A DNA stretch of 64,000 nt, from positions 62,001 to 126,000 of the forward strand of contig DATKTO010000031.1 in assembly GCA_035531075.1 (NCBI GenBank). The letters run 5' to 3'. The stretch's first letter is position 1. The number at the start of each line of letters is the position of its first letter. Below are positions 39,376 to 47,305 of this stretch, in pieces. The notes beneath the pieces are model-generated. The model made no database searches, was not told the DNA's origin, and saw nothing but the letters and a program-made list of their open reading frames with translations. A program made the translations under genes and the position numbers. The DNA comes from 39-52-133 sp035531075. Lineage in GTDB: Bacteria > Pseudomonadota > Gammaproteobacteria > Burkholderiales > Gallionellaceae.

Positions 39376-40778
39376 GTTGCACTCACCAGGGGCAGCATCA
39401 CTTCGGTGGTGGCGCCGCCCCCTTCACGGTTGAACAGGCGCACGCTGCCGCCCATTTTTTCCAGGGTGGCATTGGCGAGAAAAAATCCCAGGCCGCGCCC
39501 GTTTTCCTTGGTGGTGAAAAAGGCCGTGCCGATACTGGCAGCCGCTGCGGCAGTCAGCCCCGGCCCGTGGTCGCGAATTTTCAGGGTGAATTGAGCGCTA
39601 TTCCAGTGTGTGTGGATGTCTATGCCTTGCGGTGAAGCATCGGCGGCATTGTTGAGCAGATTCATCAGGGCGGCGCGCAATGCAGGATCGATGTGTATTT
39701 GTGGCGCGGCTTGTGTGCTTGAGGTGTGGTAAGCGTATTGCGCGGTAGGGCGCAGCAGTTGCCACTCATTCAGGGTGTCGGCGATAAACTGGTCCAGCGC
39801 CTGCGCGCTTGCACTGTCCCGGGCGTTGGCCAATAGTTTGTCGAGTATGGTTTTGCAGGCACGCACCTGTCCGTCCAGCAAGGTCAGACTGTCACGCCAC
39901 TCGGGCAGCGCAGCCGTGTCATGGCGCAACTCGCCGATGACGACCGCCAGTGTCGACAGCGGCGTCCCCAGCTCGTGGGCCGCGCCGGCCGCCTGCATGC
40001 CGAGCGCCACGATGCGCTCGTTGCGCAGAGTTTCCTCGCGCACGCGGTTGAGTTGCGCGTCGCGTTCGCGCACGGCGCGAGCCATTTCCACCACGAAATA
40101 GGCAACCACCAGCACGCTGATCACGAAGCCCAGCCACATTCCCATGATGTGCGTGCTGAAGGCAGTATTGCCAGCGCTGGGGAGGGCGGGGATAGCGCCT
40201 GCGTTTGCGGGAAGGGTGAGGGCGAAGGCAAGGTCTTGAGGGTCGGTAAGGCAATAGTCAGAGGGGGCGGCAATACCTTCCAGAGATTGCAGTTTTTCAG
40301 GCTGCACGACGCGGGCGTTATGTGTGGTGTGGTCGCCCAGAACCGGCAGTGGCACATACCAGAACATCAGCATGCTGTAGCAACTCAGCGTCAGCGCGGC
40401 CATGCCCCAGGTATGCAGGCGCGGCAGGGTAGCCGCGGCTATCACCAGCGGCAGCAGATACAGGGAAACAAAGGGATTGGTCGAGCCCCCGCCGTAGTAA
40501 AGCAGGAGGGTAAGTACCCCGACATCGGCCACCAGTTGCAGCAGCAGTTCAATGCTGCCCACCGGATAATCCAGCGACAAACGCCACCAGGTGATGGCGT
40601 TGAGCAGCGCCAGAAAGACGATGGCGTTCAACATCGGCAGCCAGGGCAGATTGCGGCTGAAAAAATAGTAAACCAGCAGCAGCGTGGCGCACTGTGCGGC
40701 AATGGAGATAATGCGCAACCAGAACAGGCGGCGCAAATGGGTGTGGCCGGTTTGTGCTGAAAACAGGGTGTTGTTCAT
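39372..40778 (-). CDS. regB: Redox sensor histidine kinase RegB/PrrB family
   Basis: The 468-residue kinase has six predicted membrane helices, and the quinone-site heptapeptide GGxxNPF is present at 97-103. HisKA has H268 in GAAHELGTPLSTLAV, and C308 in VRACKTILDKL lies where the redox-active Cys of the family is expected. The ATPase region has DHGPGL and GRGLGFFLANATLEKMGG. About 60 extra residues lie between the fifth and sixth helices (roughly 150-210), which canonical RegB lacks. The regB-regA pair forms an operon. Confidence 0.93.
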   Translation of the reverse strand: MNNTLFSAQTGHTHLRRLFWLRIISIAAQCATLLLVYYFFSRNLPWLPMLNAIVFLALLNAITWWRLSLDYPVGSIELLLQLVADVGVLTLLLYYGGGSTNPFVSLYLLPLVIAAATLPRLHTWGMAALTLSCYSMLMFWYVPLPVLGDHTTHNARVVQPEKLQSLEGIAAPSDYCLTDPQDLAFALTLPANAGAIPALPSAGNTAFSTHIMGMWLGFVISVLVVAYFVVEMARAVRERDAQLNRVREETLRNERIVALGMQAAGAAHELGTPLSTLAVVIGELRHDTAALPEWRDSLTLLDGQVRACKTILDKLLANARDSASAQALDQFIADTLNEWQLLRPTAQYAYHTSSTQAAPQIHIDPALRAALMNLLNNAADASPQGIDIHTHWNSAQFTLKIRDHGPGLTAAAAASIGTAFFTTKENGRGLGFFLANATLEKMGGSVRLFNREGGGATTEVMLPLVSAT

Positions 40779-41006
40779 AAGTCTGCCATTTTACCGGCTT
40801 GAGCAACATGATGGTGCGACAATTTGCCACATTCCCAACCGCCCGCTTTATGGATAAAGTCCGGCCGCCAGAAGGTTTGCGTTACCCATCGTAATCTTTC
40901 CCCCGAATGTTGCATGGATATGCTGCTATGGTTTTCTGGCAATCCATTTTGATCATGTGCGGCTTGTTGCGGCACATGATTTTTTATAGCCTGCTTTCCA
41001 CAATAT

Positions 41007-41060
41007 GCATGCAGCAAATAGAAATGGGCACCGTAGTGCCCATTTCTATTTGCTGCATGC
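41007..41060. terminator. 25-bp perfect hairpin between desaturase and regB
   Basis: Bases 41007-41031 are fully complementary to 41036-41060 around the loop CGTA. There is no T tract on either side, so it may be a processing or mRNA-stabilising structure, or an attenuating terminator for the desaturase transcript, rather than a classical terminator. Confidence 0.6.
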
Positions 41061-41070
41061 GCAAGCCTGG

Positions 41071-42237
41071 TCAGGCGTAGCGACGCAGGCGCTGCGAGAA
41101 TTCCTGCAATGCGACGATGCCGCTGTTTTCCGCGCGGTGGCACCAGTCTTCCAGTTGCTTGACCAGCTGTTCCTTGCTGGCAGTAGACCGCGCCCAGATG
41201 GCTGCCAGTTCCTGCCGCAGGGTATAGGCGGTGAGCAGGGTGGGGCTGGCGAGTATAACCACATCCACCTTGTTTTTTTGCTGTTCGGTCAGGTCACTTT
41301 CATCCAGATGCAGCCATTTTTTGATGCGTGCCGCATCCAGTTTGTCCGTAGCCTGCAGCTTAAGATTGGCGATTTCGGTCGAATAGGTTTTTTTCAACGA
41401 CACGGCATACTTGGTCATCACTTCGTAGCGATTGGTAATGACGGCATGCAGCGTTTCCAGGTCGCACGCGGTTTTGTTGGTGTTGAGGCGTACACGCGGG
41501 GCAAGCTTTTTTACCTGCGCCAATCCGAGGCTTGCCAGAATACGGATATACAGCCAGCCGATATCAAGCTCATACCATTTGCTGGAAAGTTTGGCGGAAG
41601 AAGCATAGGCGTGGTGGTTATTGTGCAGCTCTTCGCCACCGATGAAAATGCCCCATGGCACGAGGTTGGTCGACGCATCGGCACAAGCATAGTTGCGATA
41701 GCCCCAAAAGTGTCCGGCGCCGTTGATAATCCCGGCAGCATTGACCGGTATCCACGCCATTTGCACGGCCCAGATGGTCAGGCCGATCGGGCCGAACAGC
41801 AGCAGGTCAAGCAGCAGCAGCAGCGCAATACCCAGTTTGCTGTGCTTGCTGTAGATGTTTTTTTCCAGCCAGTCGTCCGGTGTGCCGTGGCCGTACTTGT
41901 CCAGGGTTTCCTGGTTTTTGGCTTCCTTGCGATAGAGCTCGTAGCCTTGCAGCAATACCTTTTTGATGCCCAGGATGACCGGGCTATGCGGGTCTTCCTC
42001 AGTTTCGCATTTGGCGTGGTGTTTGCGGTGTATCGAAGCCCATTCCTTGGTGACGATGCCGGTGCTGAACCACAGCCAGAAACGGAAGAAATGGCTGGCC
42101 ACGGGATGCAAATCCAGTGCGCGGTGGGCCTGATGGCGATGTAAAAAAATGGTAACCGAGCCTATGGTTATATGGGTTAAAGCCAGCGTTGCCAGCACAT
42201 ATCCCCACCATGGCAAATCAATCAAACCTGCAAGCAT
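41071..42237 (-). CDS. Membrane fatty acid desaturase (acyl-CoA delta-9 type)
   Basis: The 388-residue protein has the three histidine boxes of membrane desaturases: HRHQAHRAL, HRKHHAKCE and HNNHHAYA, separated by hydrophobic helices. It should introduce a double bond into acyl chains using a di-iron centre. The C-terminal 130 residues are helical and soluble (KKWLHLDESDLTEQQKNKVDVV) and are longer than in short bacterial desaturases. It is transcribed alone, upstream of regB. Confidence 0.9.
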   Translation of the reverse strand: MLAGLIDLPWWGYVLATLALTHITIGSVTIFLHRHQAHRALDLHPVASHFFRFWLWFSTGIVTKEWASIHRKHHAKCETEEDPHSPVILGIKKVLLQGYELYRKEAKNQETLDKYGHGTPDDWLEKNIYSKHSKLGIALLLLLDLLLFGPIGLTIWAVQMAWIPVNAAGIINGAGHFWGYRNYACADASTNLVPWGIFIGGEELHNNHHAYASSAKLSSKWYELDIGWLYIRILASLGLAQVKKLAPRVRLNTNKTACDLETLHAVITNRYEVMTKYAVSLKKTYSTEIANLKLQATDKLDAARIKKWLHLDESDLTEQQKNKVDVVILASPTLLTAYTLRQELAAIWARSTASKEQLVKQLEDWCHRAENSGIVALQEFSQRLRRYA

Positions 42238-42310
42238 AAAACTCTCCTAAAGTGCGACTTTTTAATATTTTTATCAATGAACTGTTTTGAGTGAGCAAAC
42301 CTCAATAAGT

Positions 42311-42658
42311 TCAGGCGCCAATCCAGAACTTTGCTTCCTTGTAATCTGCAAAAGCACGAATGTCGGCATCCACGAACAACCGTGAAAGCCAGGCCTGCCA
42401 GGCGAGCCACTGGTCGTCGGTGACTACGGCAATTTTAGCGAAGTCGTGCGGATGCTCGCGGCCGAAGAACTTGATCTCTTCCCAGGCCACATCAACCGAG
42501 TAGTCGATCATGGCGCGCAAATCAAAAAGCAGGTTGACCGGGGCGGGTTCTTTGAGTTTTTGCCGGGCATTTTCTTCAAATAGCTGGAAGTCGGCCAGGG
42601 TGAACTCACCCAAGACAGCGATATTGAGCAAGTGGCTGGTCTGATCGATGGTAATCAT
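42311..42658 (-). CDS. SpoIIAA-like (STAS-fold) protein
   Basis: The 115-residue product begins with MITIDQTSHLLNIAVLGEFTLADFQ and contains LLFDLRAMIDYS and IKFFGREHPHDFAKIAVVTDDQW, the pattern of the SpoIIAA-like family (PF11964). These small STAS-fold proteins are widespread and may bind lipids or nucleotides; the function is unknown. It lies 73 bases upstream of the desaturase on the same strand and could be co-transcribed. Confidence 0.82.
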   Translation of the reverse strand: MITIDQTSHLLNIAVLGEFTLADFQLFEENARQKLKEPAPVNLLFDLRAMIDYSVDVAWEEIKFFGREHPHDFAKIAVVTDDQWLAWQAWLSRLFVDADIRAFADYKEAKFWIGA

Positions 42659-42926
42659 ATTGTTGTCTTTTCCCTTATGAGTGCTTGCCGCAAGCTTACC
42701 ACACCGTGCGGGCTAGTGAAGCCACCGCCATGGCCGCCCCCTCTTTTCCGGCTGCTAATTACCGTCGCTGTAGCCTGGCAGTGAAAAGATCATGAGGCAT
42801 GGCAGTCTGCACTGCACTGCCAGAAGGCGTCAATCCGGCTTCAATTGCTTGAGTGAGCGGTAATTTTTCGGCGCCGACATGAAACTTCCATCAAGTTGTT
42901 GACGGCATGGATACAAAATGATTAAA
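42659..42926. other. Intergenic region upstream of hemP
   Basis: No gene is supported here. The open frame 42830-43189 on the minus strand overlaps the Fur box and hemP and has no family features. Confidence 0.5.
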
Positions 42927-42941
42927 TGAGAATCATTATCA
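42927..42941 (+). promoter_or_regulatory. Fur box upstream of hemP
   Basis: TGAGAAT-C-ATTATCA matches the 7-1-7 Fur consensus TGATAAT-N-ATTATCA at 13 of 14 positions. It lies 17 bases before the first possible hemP start, where a bound repressor would block transcription. Confidence 0.88.
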
Positions 42942-42958
42942 TTCACATTTAAATAAAA

Positions 42959-43159
42959 ATGACAGGAAGTAATGAGGAGGTGAATCAGCATGCTGTGTTT
43001 ATGCATGAGAAGAGGGTTCTGATTCGCGAAACTGAGGCCAGCCGGCAGGTCGATAGTGCAGCCTTGCTGGGCAATCGTGAGGCACTGCTGATTCAGCACC
43101 GGGGCGAGAGTTACATCTTGCGCCAGACCCGTGCCGGCAAGCTGATATTGACCAAGTAG
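42959..43159 (+). CDS. hemP: Hemin uptake protein HemP
   Basis: The 66-residue product ends with REALLIQHRGESYILRQTRAGKLILTK in two overlapping conserved segments, the HemP/HmuP signature; the family is iron-regulated and linked to haem uptake gene activation. The strong Fur box just upstream agrees. The start is uncertain: ATG 42959 has no ribosome site, GTG 42980 and ATG 43001 (52 residues) are also in frame. The best Shine-Dalgarno (GAGGAGG, 42974-42980) is ideally placed for an out-of-frame ATG at 42990. No TonB haem receptor gene follows in this window. Confidence 0.87.
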   Translation: MTGSNEEVNQHAVFMHEKRVLIRETEASRQVDSAALLGNREALLIQHRGESYILRQTRAGKLILTK

Positions 43160-43305
43160 TGTCAGTTGCGGGCGTAGGCAGAAAGGCATGTGTAGTGCTG
43201 CAGTAAATGTCGCAAATTGGTGTTGTTTCCCGGCATCAATCCGTTAGCCAGCCAGCCGCTTCAGGCAAGCCAGCCAAATTTGAGTAACTGACTTGTCTGG
43301 AGTTT

Positions 43306-44199
43306 ATGATGAAAAATGTAATGTTGTGTGTGCTTGCCTGCACCATCTGGATGTCCCCCCTTGCCCAGGCTGATGAAAGCCTTTTCGGTGTATTGAAAGG
43401 TGCCGAAACCCTGCCGAAAAACGCGTTGGAATTCGTTCAGCATGTGACCCGGCGCTATGACAAGGGCCAGGGTACTTATGAAGCGCTGGATAGCAAAACC
43501 GAACTGGAATACGGCATCACCGATCGCGCCACGGCGGCTGTCTATGTGCTGGGTCAGTCTATACGCACCGAAGGCCTGCGCATCAATGGCTATCTGCCCA
43601 AAGATGAAGCCTATGGCCTGCGCCCCTCGGGAGTGGAGGCCTCAATCAAATACAACTTCCTGAGTCCGGCCAAGGATGATTTCGGTCTGGCCGCCTATTT
43701 TGCCACCTCCTATGCCTGGCTGGACCCGCATTCCGGGCAGGACAAGAAGAAACTGACCTTCGAGCTGGATCTGCTGATGCAGAAGTATTTCATGGATGGC
43801 GAAATGATCTGGGTGGGTAACGTGGGTATGGAGTCGACCATGGCGCAACGCGGTGCGATTGCCGATTTGCCCGCGGGTTTCGAATGGTCTACAGATCCGG
43901 AAATGGAAATCGGCTTCATGGCGGGAACCGGTTTGTCCTATCGCTTTGCACCAAACTGGTTTGTGGGCGGAGAAATGGTGTATGAAACCGAGTTTGAAAC
44001 TCATGTGGGCCAGGAGCGGCGCTCGGTACAGGCCGGACCGACTGTGCACTATGGCAGCAAAGACTGGTGGCTTTCGCTGAGCTACCTGCCGCAGATCAGC
44101 GGCGGTGGTGAAAAATACGCCGGCCAGGCTGATGACAATCTGCACCTGATAGAAAAGACCAAACAGGAAATTCGCGTAAAACTGGGATTCAATTTTTAA
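43306..44199 (+). CDS. Outer-membrane barrel protein, DUF6662-like
   Basis: The 297-residue product has a signal peptide ending PLAQADES and a beta-rich mature part ending in a C-terminal Phe (RVKLGFNF). The motif ETLPKNALEFVQHVTRRYDKGQGTY followed by LEYGITDRATAAVYV recalls proteins annotated as DUF6662; this is from memory. CTGGAG precedes the two adjacent ATGs (43306 and 43309). It lies 146 bases after hemP and 69 before the FMN-binding gene, so it may be part of a Fur-controlled set and could pass iron chelates or redox partners across the outer membrane. Confidence 0.72.
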   Translation: MMKNVMLCVLACTIWMSPLAQADESLFGVLKGAETLPKNALEFVQHVTRRYDKGQGTYEALDSKTELEYGITDRATAAVYVLGQSIRTEGLRINGYLPKDEAYGLRPSGVEASIKYNFLSPAKDDFGLAAYFATSYAWLDPHSGQDKKKLTFELDLLMQKYFMDGEMIWVGNVGMESTMAQRGAIADLPAGFEWSTDPEMEIGFMAGTGLSYRFAPNWFVGGEMVYETEFETHVGQERRSVQAGPTVHYGSKDWWLSLSYLPQISGGGEKYAGQADDNLHLIEKTKQEIRVKLGFNF

Positions 44200-44268
44200 G
44201 CATATTGGGTCAGGCGCGCTTTATGCCATGGCACCAAAAATATAACCTGAATTTTAAAGGAGTAAACA

Positions 44269-44811
44269 ATGAGTAAGCATAATTGGCTAATGCTACCCGC
44301 GCTGATCGTGCCCGCCGCAATCGCGGCGCCGGCTTACGCCGTGCAATACCAGACGCTGGAGCTGGCGCAGAAGGCGCTGTTCCCCGAGGCGGCGCAGTTT
44401 GTAAGGGCCGATGTGATGATGACGAACGAGGTCAGACAGCAGATTGAGAAGGCCAGCGGAGTGCGCGTGCGCAACGCGCTGCAACAGGTGTGGCGTGCAG
44501 AGGCCGGCTCCAGAATGTTGGGCTGGTTTGTGCTGGACGAGGTCATCGGCAAGCATGAGTTTATAACCTATGTTGTTGCGCTGCAGCCGGATGGCGCGGT
44601 GAAGGGCGTGGACATTCTGGAGTATCGCGAGACCCATGGCAGCGAGATCAAAAATGAAAAATGGCGCGCACAGTTTATCGGCAAAAAACAGGGTGAGGCT
44701 TTCAGGCTGGATGAGGACATAGCAAATATCAGCGGTGCGACCCTGTCGTGCAAAAACATCAGCAACGGCGTTAAACGCATAGTTGCCACGTACCAGGCAG
44801 TAATGAAATGA
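44269..44811 (+). CDS. Periplasmic FMN-binding domain protein (flavinylation substrate)
   Basis: The 180-residue protein has a signal peptide (cut after AYA, about residue 24) and an FMN-binding domain. The motif ISGATLSCKNISNGV (154-168) contains the S-G-A-T signature, with Thr158 the probable site where FMN is attached by ApbE. ApbE is encoded next, with an ATGA overlap, which strongly supports the modification. A strong ribosome site AAAGGAG precedes the ATG. Similar domains occur in NqrC, RnfG and extracytosolic electron-transfer systems. Confidence 0.88.
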   Translation: MSKHNWLMLPALIVPAAIAAPAYAVQYQTLELAQKALFPEAAQFVRADVMMTNEVRQQIEKASGVRVRNALQQVWRAEAGSRMLGWFVLDEVIGKHEFITYVVALQPDGAVKGVDILEYRETHGSEIKNEKWRAQFIGKKQGEAFRLDEDIANISGATLSCKNISNGVKRIVATYQAVMK

Positions 44812-45737
44812 ACATCACGCTTGAGCCGCAGAAATTGCAGCAAGCCTCCACCGTGGAGCTGGTGCGCGCGCGCCCGTTGCTGGGCACTATCGTGGAAATT
44901 TCAGCCTGCGGTTGTGCGGCTGCGCAAACGCAGGCTGCCATTGCACAGGCCTTTGCCGAAATAGAAAAAGTGCATGCTCTGATGAGTTATCACGATGAAG
45001 ATTCGGACGTGTCGCGCATTAACCGCGAGGCTTTCGATGCCGAGCTGCAAGTGGACGTGCACACCTGGCGCGTATTGCGGGCGGCACGCTTGATGGCAGA
45101 GGCCAGCAACGGCGTGTTTGATATCAGCGTTGCCCGGCAACTGACACGCCTGGGATTTTTGCCGGATCACGCGGGTTTTCCCAAAACTCAATGCCGTGGC
45201 GACTGGCGCGATATTGTATTGCTGCCGGACAACCGGGTGCGCCTGGCCTGCGATTTGAGCATTGATCTGTCCGGTATCGCCAAAGGCTATGCAGTTGATC
45301 TGGCGATCCAAGCGCTGTCCGCCGCGGGGATGAGCGCGGGCAGGGTCAATGCGGGTGGGGACTTGCGCGTATTTGGCGCTGCTGGCCAGCACATCCATGT
45401 GCGCGATCCCGCAGCGCACACGCATACTATTCCCTTGCTGGAATTGACGCATGGCGCTGCGGCAACCTCTGCGGGTTACTACAGTGAACGCCTGCATCAG
45501 GGACATATGGTGACGCCCATCATTCATCCGCACCGCAAAGCTGCCTGCGAAAGCGGTCGCAGCGTCACCGTGCTGGCAAAGGACTGCATGACGGCCGATG
45601 CATTGACCAAAGTGGTGTATGCCAACCCGCGCGGTGCAGCGGCAGTATTGAAAAGCTACAAGGCACGCGCACTGATCGTGGAACACGATCCGCTGCGCGG
45701 GGCGTGCCATATTTTTGACTCGCAGCAAGCTGAATAG
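44808..45737 (+). CDS. apbE: FAD:protein FMN transferase ApbE
   Basis: ApbE links FMN covalently to Thr in target proteins using FAD and magnesium. The 309-residue sequence shows MSYHDEDSDVSRINREA, FDISVARQLTRLGF, DLSGIAKGYAVDLAIQAL with the conserved Asp and Lys, RVNAGGDLRVFG, and the C-terminal LAKDCMTADALTKVV with the metal-binding Asp. A cleavable signal is not obvious, which would suggest cytoplasmic action or a missed start. Its start overlaps the FMN-binding gene. Confidence 0.93.
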   Translation: MNITLEPQKLQQASTVELVRARPLLGTIVEISACGCAAAQTQAAIAQAFAEIEKVHALMSYHDEDSDVSRINREAFDAELQVDVHTWRVLRAARLMAEASNGVFDISVARQLTRLGFLPDHAGFPKTQCRGDWRDIVLLPDNRVRLACDLSIDLSGIAKGYAVDLAIQALSAAGMSAGRVNAGGDLRVFGAAGQHIHVRDPAAHTHTIPLLELTHGAAATSAGYYSERLHQGHMVTPIIHPHRKAACESGRSVTVLAKDCMTADALTKVVYANPRGAAAVLKSYKARALIVEHDPLRGACHIFDSQQAE

Positions 45738-45751
45738 CAGCAGAAATTATA

Positions 45752-46213
45752 ATGAACAGACATGCTCCTGCTCCGATGCCGATACGCCTTGCCGTAACGC
45801 ACAAGAAATTTCTCTACAGCGTATTTTCACTGCTATGGCTAAGCGGCGCACTGTGGCTGGTGTTTCATTACTTCATGCGCGTGCCCGGAGAGTTCGGCAT
45901 CAGGCCGCACCCGACAGAAGTCTGGTGGTTGCGACTGCATGGCTTGATGGTGTTTGCCGCGCTGGTTGCACTGGGTAGCGTACTGCCTGTGCATGCGCGA
46001 CGTGCATGGCAACTGAATAAAAACCGCGCCAGCGGGCTGCTGATGAAAATGGTTTTTCTGTGGATGGCTGTTACAGGCTATGCACTATATTACTTTGCCA
46101 GCGACAGCAATGAAAACTGGCTGCCGCTTACGCACTGGGGTGTGGGCATCTGCGTGCCTTTGCTGCTGGCGTTGCATATCCACAGCGGCAGGCAGCGTGG
46201 GCGCAATCGTTGA
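45752..46213 (+). CDS. Four-helix membrane protein of the flavin module, possible haem b protein
   Basis: The 153-residue protein has four hydrophobic helices (about 20-40, 60-82, 95-113, 122-140). Conserved-looking His residues lie in or near them (FHYFMRV, RLHGLMVF, THWGVGI, ALHIHSGR), reminiscent of DUF4405 or ferric-reductase-like cytochrome b proteins that pass electrons from quinol to periplasmic flavoproteins. It starts 14 bases after apbE, so it belongs to the same unit. Haem binding is inference. Confidence 0.7.
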   Translation: MNRHAPAPMPIRLAVTHKKFLYSVFSLLWLSGALWLVFHYFMRVPGEFGIRPHPTEVWWLRLHGLMVFAALVALGSVLPVHARRAWQLNKNRASGLLMKMVFLWMAVTGYALYYFASDSNENWLPLTHWGVGICVPLLLALHIHSGRQRGRNR

Positions 46214-46240
46214 TTGTATCGGTTTGATTGCATTTAATAT

Positions 46241-47080
46241 TTAATGTCTGGGCGCCAGCCTCAGGCTTGCCACACCGCTTGCGATAACGAGTGCCATGCC
46301 GAGCCAGCTGCTCACCGACAAAATCTCATCCCACAGCAGTATGCCAAACAGCGTGGCAAACACTACCGCGCTGTATGATAGGCTGCTGGCGACCAGCGTC
46401 TTGCCGGTGCTGTAGGCGCGGGTGAGGGCGAGCTGTGCCAGGGTTGCGCAGCTGCCCATTCCCAGCAGGATGAGAAAATTATGCACGGTTATGTCGTGGA
46501 TGGTGTCGAACAGCATGATGGCAGCACTGATAAGCGTGGCGATCAGGCTGAAATAAAATACGATACGCCATTCAGGCTCACCGCTGCGTGCCAGCGCGCG
46601 CACATTCAGCATCGCGATGCCGGCGAAGAATCCGGAAATCAGGCCGAGCACGCCGGGGATGATCTGGTTGCGTTCCAGCGTGGGGTGCAGCAGCAGGACC
46701 ATGCCGGCAAATCCCAGTGCAATGGCAATGCTCAGCGGCGCGTGAAAGCGCTCCCTGAATACCAGCATCAGCAGCACGGTGAGGAACAGCGGCGAGGTGT
46801 AATTGAGCGTCACCGCGGTGGCCAGCGGCAGCACGGTGATGCAGTAAAAAAATAGCAGCAGTGCGATGGAGCCGGAAACGCCGCGCCAGATATGGCTGAG
46901 CCAGTGCGGGGTGGCGATGTTGCCGCCGCGCTGCCGCACAATGGCGTACATGATGACCAGGCCGATAAAGGAACGGTAGAACACCAGCTCGGTGTTGGAG
47001 AAATATTCCGCGCCGAGCTTGACGAATACCCCCATGCAGCCGAACAGGAAGCCTGCGACCAGCATCCACAGCGCGCCCAT
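46241..47080 (-). CDS. EamA-family (drug/metabolite) transporter
   Basis: The 279-residue protein has about ten helices in two EamA repeats; LVFYRSFIGLVIMYAIV and LPLATAVTLNYTSPLF are typical of this group, which includes exporters of amino acids, metabolites or lipids. The substrate cannot be inferred. It is convergent with the membrane protein before it, 27 bases apart. Confidence 0.87.
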   Translation of the reverse strand: MGALWMLVAGFLFGCMGVFVKLGAEYFSNTELVFYRSFIGLVIMYAIVRQRGGNIATPHWLSHIWRGVSGSIALLLFFYCITVLPLATAVTLNYTSPLFLTVLLMLVFRERFHAPLSIAIALGFAGMVLLLHPTLERNQIIPGVLGLISGFFAGIAMLNVRALARSGEPEWRIVFYFSLIATLISAAIMLFDTIHDITVHNFLILLGMGSCATLAQLALTRAYSTGKTLVASSLSYSAVVFATLFGILLWDEILSVSSWLGMALVIASGVASLRLAPRH

Positions 47081-47100
47081 CTAGTAAAAACCGTAAATGC

Positions 47101-47290
47101 TGGCCACAGAGAACACGGAGCGCAGAGCGTATGTTGTTGGGGCTTTAGCCCCATACAATCTCGGCCTACCGCTTGCGGGTGCAGAGATAACGTATGTACT
47201 TTGTGTTTTGCAGCTTTTAAAAGATAAGCAGGTGTTAATCGCGTTAGCCAATTTGCCGTCTCTCTGCGAACTCTGTGTTCTCTGTGGCTA
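47101..47290. mobile_element. MITE-like element (about 190 bp) with terminal inverted repeats
   Basis: CCACAGAGAACACGGAGCGC (47104 on) is matched in inverted form at 47262-47287, with one mismatch and a 2-base gap. Inside lies a GGGGCT-TT-AGCCCC hairpin (47139-47152). There is no coding capacity, so this would be a non-autonomous element. It lies between the EamA and Rieske genes. Confidence 0.72.
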
Positions 47291-47305
47291 ATTGTTTTTT
47301 TATGT

